Assembly (NCBI GenBank): GCA_964019425.1
Contig: OZ025786.1
Span: 434,001 to 498,000, forward strand
Reading direction: 5' to 3'
Source: Flectonema sp. DT1601
Lineage: Eukaryota; Euglenozoa; Diplonemea; Diplonemida; Diplonemidae
Length of the DNA: 64,000 nt
Shown here: in pieces, positions 59,753-64,000 of the stretch
Numbering within the stretch: position 1 is the stretch's first letter
How the letters are laid out: every line of letters begins with the position of its first letter
The notes under the pieces: generated by a model
What the model was told of the DNA's origin: nothing
The model's input: only the letters and a program-made list of their open reading frames with translations
The model's database searches: none
Made by a program: the position numbers and the translations under genes

Positions 59753-60688
59753 ATGCATTCCTATGACTCAGACGAACGAGTAAAAAGAAGGGATGTTGCT
59801 GAGGATACCCTCGACTGCATTAAAAAAGGTAAATGTGGAGAGCACCCAATCACCAACAACACTGCTAAAAGTTGGGTTTGGATTGAAGGGGAGGACTGTC
59901 CTGTGTTAGGTAACTCAACAGGTGGCAAACCATCTCCGCCTCCGACTTATAAAATTTATGAAGCAACTACTCTCTCTGTCTCAGAACGTTATCGAGATAC
60001 TCCCCATTTGGGGGTTTTGAATTTCGCCTCTGCAAGGAATCCAGGTGGAGGCTTCCACACTGGTGCAAATGCGCAAGAAGAAAGCTTGGCTCGAAGTACA
60101 AGTATGTCACGTTTTAATGAATTAATAGTACATCATTTATGATGGTTTCATTGGTTGTTTATAATATAAAACTAAAAAACTATTCAAACAGCCCTCTTTC
60201 CATGTCTTGAGCAGTTTGAGAATGAGATGTACGCACCTAACTGGGAGGCAAGAAGTGGGTTTTACAGCCACACGATGATCTGCAGTCCGGATGTTTGTTT
60301 CTTTAAAAGTGATGATGGCAATCTAATCGATCCTTACTCTGCAACTGTTGTCTCGTCTCCAGCACCAAATGTTGGAGTGCTGACACGGAAAAGAGGAAGG
60401 ACGTCATCTGGAAATCGAATGATTAACGGAATCTTAAAAGAAAGGATAAGAAGAATATTACATTGCTTTTCCGTAACAGGATCTCGTACTCTAATTCTCG
60501 GAGCCTGGGGATGTGGAGTCTTCGGAAACGACTCTGCCATGGTCGCTGCTCTCTTCGCTCAAGAAATTCTGAAACCAGAATTTAACGGAGCGTTCGATAA
60601 AGTTATATTTGCCATCATTGATAATAAGATTTGTGATGTGTTTGACAAGTCTCTGAGTGACAATGGTCTTACGAAGTGTTCTAAATAA
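59753..60688 (+). CDS. Bacterial-type poly(ADP-ribose) glycohydrolase (macrodomain, TIGR02452/DUF2263-like)
   Basis: Hydrolyses poly(ADP-ribose) chains (family knowledge). Exons 59753-60101 and 60192-60688 around a 90-nt intron give 281 aa, the usual size for the family. The PARG signature GGG-X7-QEE is exact in NPGGGFHTGANAQEES, after VLNFASARNPGG. The C-terminal macrodomain motif TLILGAWGCGVFGN is also present, as is YSHTMICSPDVCFFK. The start at 59753 (MHSYDSDERVKRRDVAEDT) gives the family's N-terminal helix. Such short PARGs occur in bacteria, fungi and protists. Regulation is not visible. Confidence 0.9.
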
Positions 60689-60986
60689 TAAATCCCCAGT
60701 AAGAAAAGCTTTGGTTGATCGAACCCCTTCATCTTACTGTTCTTTACCAATGTACTGATCTCTACCTAACCCACAGAGAACTTATTACATTATTTCTTCT
60801 CTTTCTTGTTCTTCATGAAAGTTATTAGTCAGCTTATCCTTTCGACTGCTGCTACTCACTTCTTGTTCTTAAATTTAATTACTGTTCTCTAAACTAACTA
60901 GAACAGGAATCTCTTTTATTATTATTAAATGTTTTAATCCAAAGTTAACCTTATAATATTAACCAGTCCCTGTAACATGAGTCGGG

Positions 60987-63900
60987 ATGTCTGTTTCAGA
61001 ATCACAACAGAGTATTGATGACGATGTGTTGGAGGAACTTCTCACAAAAGATGATGTTAGTGGAGACCTCGGAACGTTAATGCGAAAGATTAAGAATGAT
61101 GAGGAGTGGGATCGTTCTCAAATATCTGATTCATCTCGTCAAGATAAGAAAATAAAAGATGTTGAATCACCGCAATTCGCATACCCTATGTCTCCTGGCT
61201 CACCAGGAAGCATGCGAACTGTTAGGTCGGGTTTTGGCAATGCCTCGTCATCGAAAATGATCCGTCAGGCTGTTAAGACACAAAAACGAGAAGACGATGC
61301 AAAACACCAAAAAAAGAAATTTCAAGTCAACACTGACCTCCTCTTATCCAGACTTGAAGAAACACAAAAGGAACGCGAGTTGGCTGAAGAAGAACTCCGT
61401 AAAATGAAATCTAAGTATGCTGAACTGAAGATTGATCTGACTGAGTGGGAAGCAAAGGAGTTGATCTTTATAACAAATAAAGAAGAGATGAAGAAATATA
61501 AAGAAAAACTACAGAAATCAGATTCCCAATCCTTATCACTAGCTGAAGATCTTGCTGCCAGTAAAGACGCTATTGCTAAACTAACTGCTCAATTAAAGTC
61601 ATTACAACTATCAGCATCAACAGACGACGCCGAACTCACAAACTTCAAGCTCCGAGAAGCGACAACACAGGGACAGGTTACATCCTTACAAAGAGAAGCA
61701 GCAGATAAATCTGTTGAATTGGACATCCTTAAAAAGAAACTCTCAGACACCACTACTGAAAGAGACAACTTAACAAGTGATATCAAAAATAAAAACGACG
61801 CTCTAGCAAAGAAAGAACGAGACTTTACAGACTTACAACAACAATCAGATTCTCAAATAAAGATTACCTTGGCTGAGGCAAGTACCGCAAAGGCTAACTC
61901 CCTACGAGAGTCTTCAACAGCTGCTGCCTTACAACAGGAAAATGATCGACTGACAGAAGCAATCAAAAACAAAGAAGAAGCAACTCGGAGTGCTGTTCAG
62001 TCGTTGCAGATGGAGGCAGCTGCGAAGGAGGTGGAAGTCCAAAATCTTGTAAGAAAATTATCTGAAAATACGAAAGAAAAAGACGCCTTAAAACAAGAAA
62101 TCGACAGCAGAGACGAAATGTTGACAAAAAAGAGACAAGAATTAGTGGATCTCCAAGTGGAGTCTGATGAGCAGCTCAAAGTTGTTATGGCTGAAGCAGG
62201 CTCAGCACGGGCAGATGCCCTGCGAGGATCGTCCTCAGCTGCGGATTTACAGCGCGAAAATGATCGTTTGACTGCCGCTGGTAATGAAAGACAACTTCAG
62301 ATCGATTCCCTCAGAGATCAAATCGACAACTCTATTGAGGCTCAAAAACGAGAGCGAACGACAGCAGATGCTGTGCGTGTCGACTTAGAAGATCGAATCC
62401 GCCAACAGTCAAAACTTGCTGAAGATCGAATGAACTCACTTGAGGAGATAAAAAATATCCAAAAACTACAAAGTGAGTCCGCTGACATTAACCAAACCAG
62501 ACTACAGGCCGCTGAGCAACTAGTGCGAGAAAAGGAAGCTACGCTAACGAGATCAGCCAGAAGCTCATCGAAAATTAGAAAATCGTTTCGAAATTTGAAT
62601 GCAGCTTTTCAGAACCGTTCGGAAACCGCAGAAAGACTACTGATGTTTTATGAGGATGAGATGTCGCAGAATGTTAACAAACAATTTCATGAGATACGAT
62701 CTGAGGCTCGTCAAGAACTTTTATCATCTTCAGTTACTTCTATTCGAGGTAATCAAAGTGAAGTTGAATCAAGTCTTGCACAAGCACGTGAGATGGAAGT
62801 CAATCGCCTTCAACAACAGTTGGCTGAGTCAGAAACAGAATCTCTTACACTTCAAGCCCGTCAAAATCTAGTTGAGAATATTAAAGACAACATCTCTACA
62901 ACTGATGATCTCATGAATGAAATAAAATGTGAAGCAATGCAACAAAGAAAATCAGAACTGATGTCGACTGCTGAAGCAGAACTAATCGTTGAGATTAAGG
63001 ACTCAGTAATGAGCAATGCGGAGAACAAACAAATTGTTATGTCGGAAGTAGCATCTCAACTCCGTTCCGAAGACAACAACAAACTCATATCTGAAGTTCG
63101 ACAACAATTACAACAAGAAGTCGCTTCATCCGAAGGACCTGAATTATGCGCTGAAGCCCGACTGGCATTACAGAAAAGCACCGTTGCCGAACTCAAAGCC
63201 AGCGAGGAATCTTTTTCGGTCATCAAGGAAGAGGCGTCAAAAGAGTTAATCGCAAGTGAGAAGGAATCAATAAAAAAAAGTGAAAATCACATGTCTCGAA
63301 TCCGAAATTCCGCAGCCGACTCTCTACGAGATGAGATCAAAAGAGAAGAAGTCGAGGAAATAAAAAAATCACTCGTCAAAGAGATTGAAAACGAGCTCAC
63401 GGAATCAAACGGTTCTGGACTCCTTGCTGAAGCAAAGGAAAAATTAATAACGGAAATGATTGATGAGCTGAAGGCAAGTGAAACTGCTAAAGTCAGTATT
63501 ATTGATACAGCGACATCCAGATTGGAACAACAACTAGCTGAGCAAGAAGGATCAGATATCTTAAAGGAAGCTCGTCATCAACTGCTGAATGCTTCAAAAC
63601 AAGAAATCAAAGCCGACAGCACTTCAATGAAACAAGTCAAGGAAGAAGCTCTACATGAACTTGCTAAAGAGTTATCAAAAAAACTTGAACAAGATCCGAC
63701 TGCAGTGACCAGCGCCTCTAATAGTGCCAAAGACCAACTAGTCACTAAGATGTTACGAGAGGACGAAACCCAACTTCGTGAAGCAGCATTGCTGTCAGCT
63801 CAAGAAGAAGTTGCAAAGAGAGAAGGGAAAGAGTTGTGTTCTCAAGCACGCCAGCAGATATTCGAATCAACTGTCACAGAAATTAATCAAAATGGAGAAG

Positions 63901-64000
63901 CGATGGACGAAATTAAACTAAAAGCAGAATCACAAGTTCTTCAACAACACATCACTGAAATAGAAGATTCTCATGAAGTGCAGTCTGCTGCTTTTGAAGC
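60987..64000 (+). CDS. Giant coiled-coil protein (partial, runs off window)
   Basis: Open from ATG 60987 to the window end, over 1000 codons without a stop. The first 130 residues are acidic and Ser-rich (MSVSESQQSIDDDVLEELLT, SPGSPGSMRTVRSGFGNASS). From about residue 115 it is a continuous coiled coil rich in Glu/Lys/Gln/Ala/Ser: LLLSRLEETQKERELAEEEL, then repeats of a motif like LREAT/AAALQQENDRLTEAI (near 61650, 61905, 62250), and after 62700 a repeated block of the type QEEVASSEGPELCAEARLAL. This points to a long structural protein of cytoskeleton, centrosome or Golgi-tether type. Partial at the right edge; no family assigned. Confidence 0.8.
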   Translation, partial: MSVSESQQSIDDDVLEELLTKDDVSGDLGTLMRKIKNDEEWDRSQISDSSRQDKKIKDVESPQFAYPMSPGSPGSMRTVRSGFGNASSSKMIRQAVKTQKREDDAKHQKKKFQVNTDLLLSRLEETQKERELAEEELRKMKSKYAELKIDLTEWEAKELIFITNKEEMKKYKEKLQKSDSQSLSLAEDLAASKDAIAKLTAQLKSLQLSASTDDAELTNFKLREATTQGQVTSLQREAADKSVELDILKKKLSDTTTERDNLTSDIKNKNDALAKKERDFTDLQQQSDSQIKITLAEASTAKANSLRESSTAAALQQENDRLTEAIKNKEEATRSAVQSLQMEAAAKEVEVQNLVRKLSENTKEKDALKQEIDSRDEMLTKKRQELVDLQVESDEQLKVVMAEAGSARADALRGSSSAADLQRENDRLTAAGNERQLQIDSLRDQIDNSIEAQKRERTTADAVRVDLEDRIRQQSKLAEDRMNSLEEIKNIQKLQSESADINQTRLQAAEQLVREKEATLTRSARSSSKIRKSFRNLNAAFQNRSETAERLLMFYEDEMSQNVNKQFHEIRSEARQELLSSSVTSIRGNQSEVESSLAQAREMEVNRLQQQLAESETESLTLQARQNLVENIKDNISTTDDLMNEIKCEAMQQRKSELMSTAEAELIVEIKDSVMSNAENKQIVMSEVASQLRSEDNNKLISEVRQQLQQEVASSEGPELCAEARLALQKSTVAELKASEESFSVIKEEASKELIASEKESIKKSENHMSRIRNSAADSLRDEIKREEVEEIKKSLVKEIENELTESNGSGLLAEAKEKLITEMIDELKASETAKVSIIDTATSRLEQQLAEQEGSDILKEARHQLLNASKQEIKADSTSMKQVKEEALHELAKELSKKLEQDPTAVTSASNSAKDQLVTKMLREDETQLREAALLSAQEEVAKREGKELCSQARQQIFESTVTEINQNGEAMDEIKLKAESQVLQQHITEIEDSHEVQSAAFE

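Noticed and set aside
1-64000. CRISPR arrays, bacterial operons or riboswitches
   Set aside because: Spliced eukaryotic genes throughout; no regularly spaced short repeats were found.

Overview
The window is nuclear DNA of a flagellated, unicellular eukaryote. Its genes have short spliceosomal introns, mostly 52-90 nt, with GTATG-type donors and AG acceptors often preceded by a CTAA or TACTAA motif. TAA, TAG and TGA all end genes, so the code looks standard. Intergenic DNA is full of long A and T runs. An outer-arm axonemal dynein intermediate chain shows that the cell builds a motile flagellum. A BLUF/cyclase gene with the four-domain layout known from Euglena photoactivated adenylyl cyclase hints at a discoban-like protist, but I cannot name the species.

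Layout, left to right. 0-12 kb: a ubiquitin-like/ankyrin/membrane protein, the dynein chain DNAI1, a degenerate BLUF-cyclase-BLUF-cyclase protein, ribosomal protein uS19 (RPS15) and a Pumilio (PUF) RNA-binding protein. 12-21 kb: a coiled-coil protein, an unknown low-complexity protein, a GC-rich Pro/Thr-rich open region on the minus strand, then about 4 kb without convincing genes that holds a 111-bp direct repeat. 21-28 kb: two unknown multi-pass membrane proteins, splicing factor SF3A3, a ubiquitin-like/PH-like protein and the Golgi GTPase ARL1. 28.4-29.6 kb: a non-autonomous element with 47-bp terminal inverted repeats, enclosing tRNA-like sequence and a G/C hairpin. 30-40 kb: a tetraspan protein, a coiled-coil protein, a Cys-rich receptor-like protein, a relic of the 3' end of a Penelope-like element, a mitochondrial carrier and a DMT-family transporter. 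42-48 kb: a TTC39/IML2-like protein and a large coiled-coil protein. 48-54.4 kb: a Penelope-like retroelement. 54.5-64 kb: a small unknown protein, an RPAIN-like protein, COA6, a covalent-FAD oxidase, a bacterial-type PARG and the start of a giant coiled-coil protein that runs off the window.

The genes are a mixed housekeeping set (flagellum, translation, splicing, Golgi, mitochondria, ADP-ribose turnover). Nearly all lie on the plus strand, and I see no evidence that they form one pathway.

The main points for a second look are: (1) the Penelope-like element, whose single 1953-residue frame carries an N-terminal GIY-YIG nuclease, a reverse transcriptase and a Josephin-like cysteine protease-like domain, and whose 3' region holds a hammerhead-ribozyme-like core also found in the relic 18 kb upstream; (2) the Euglena-style tandem photoactivated-cyclase architecture with apparently dead cyclase domains; (3) an antisense fragment of the 18S rRNA 5' end next to the retroelement; and (4) the TIR element with a tRNA-like insert. 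Exon boundaries are by eye from splice signals and reading frame.
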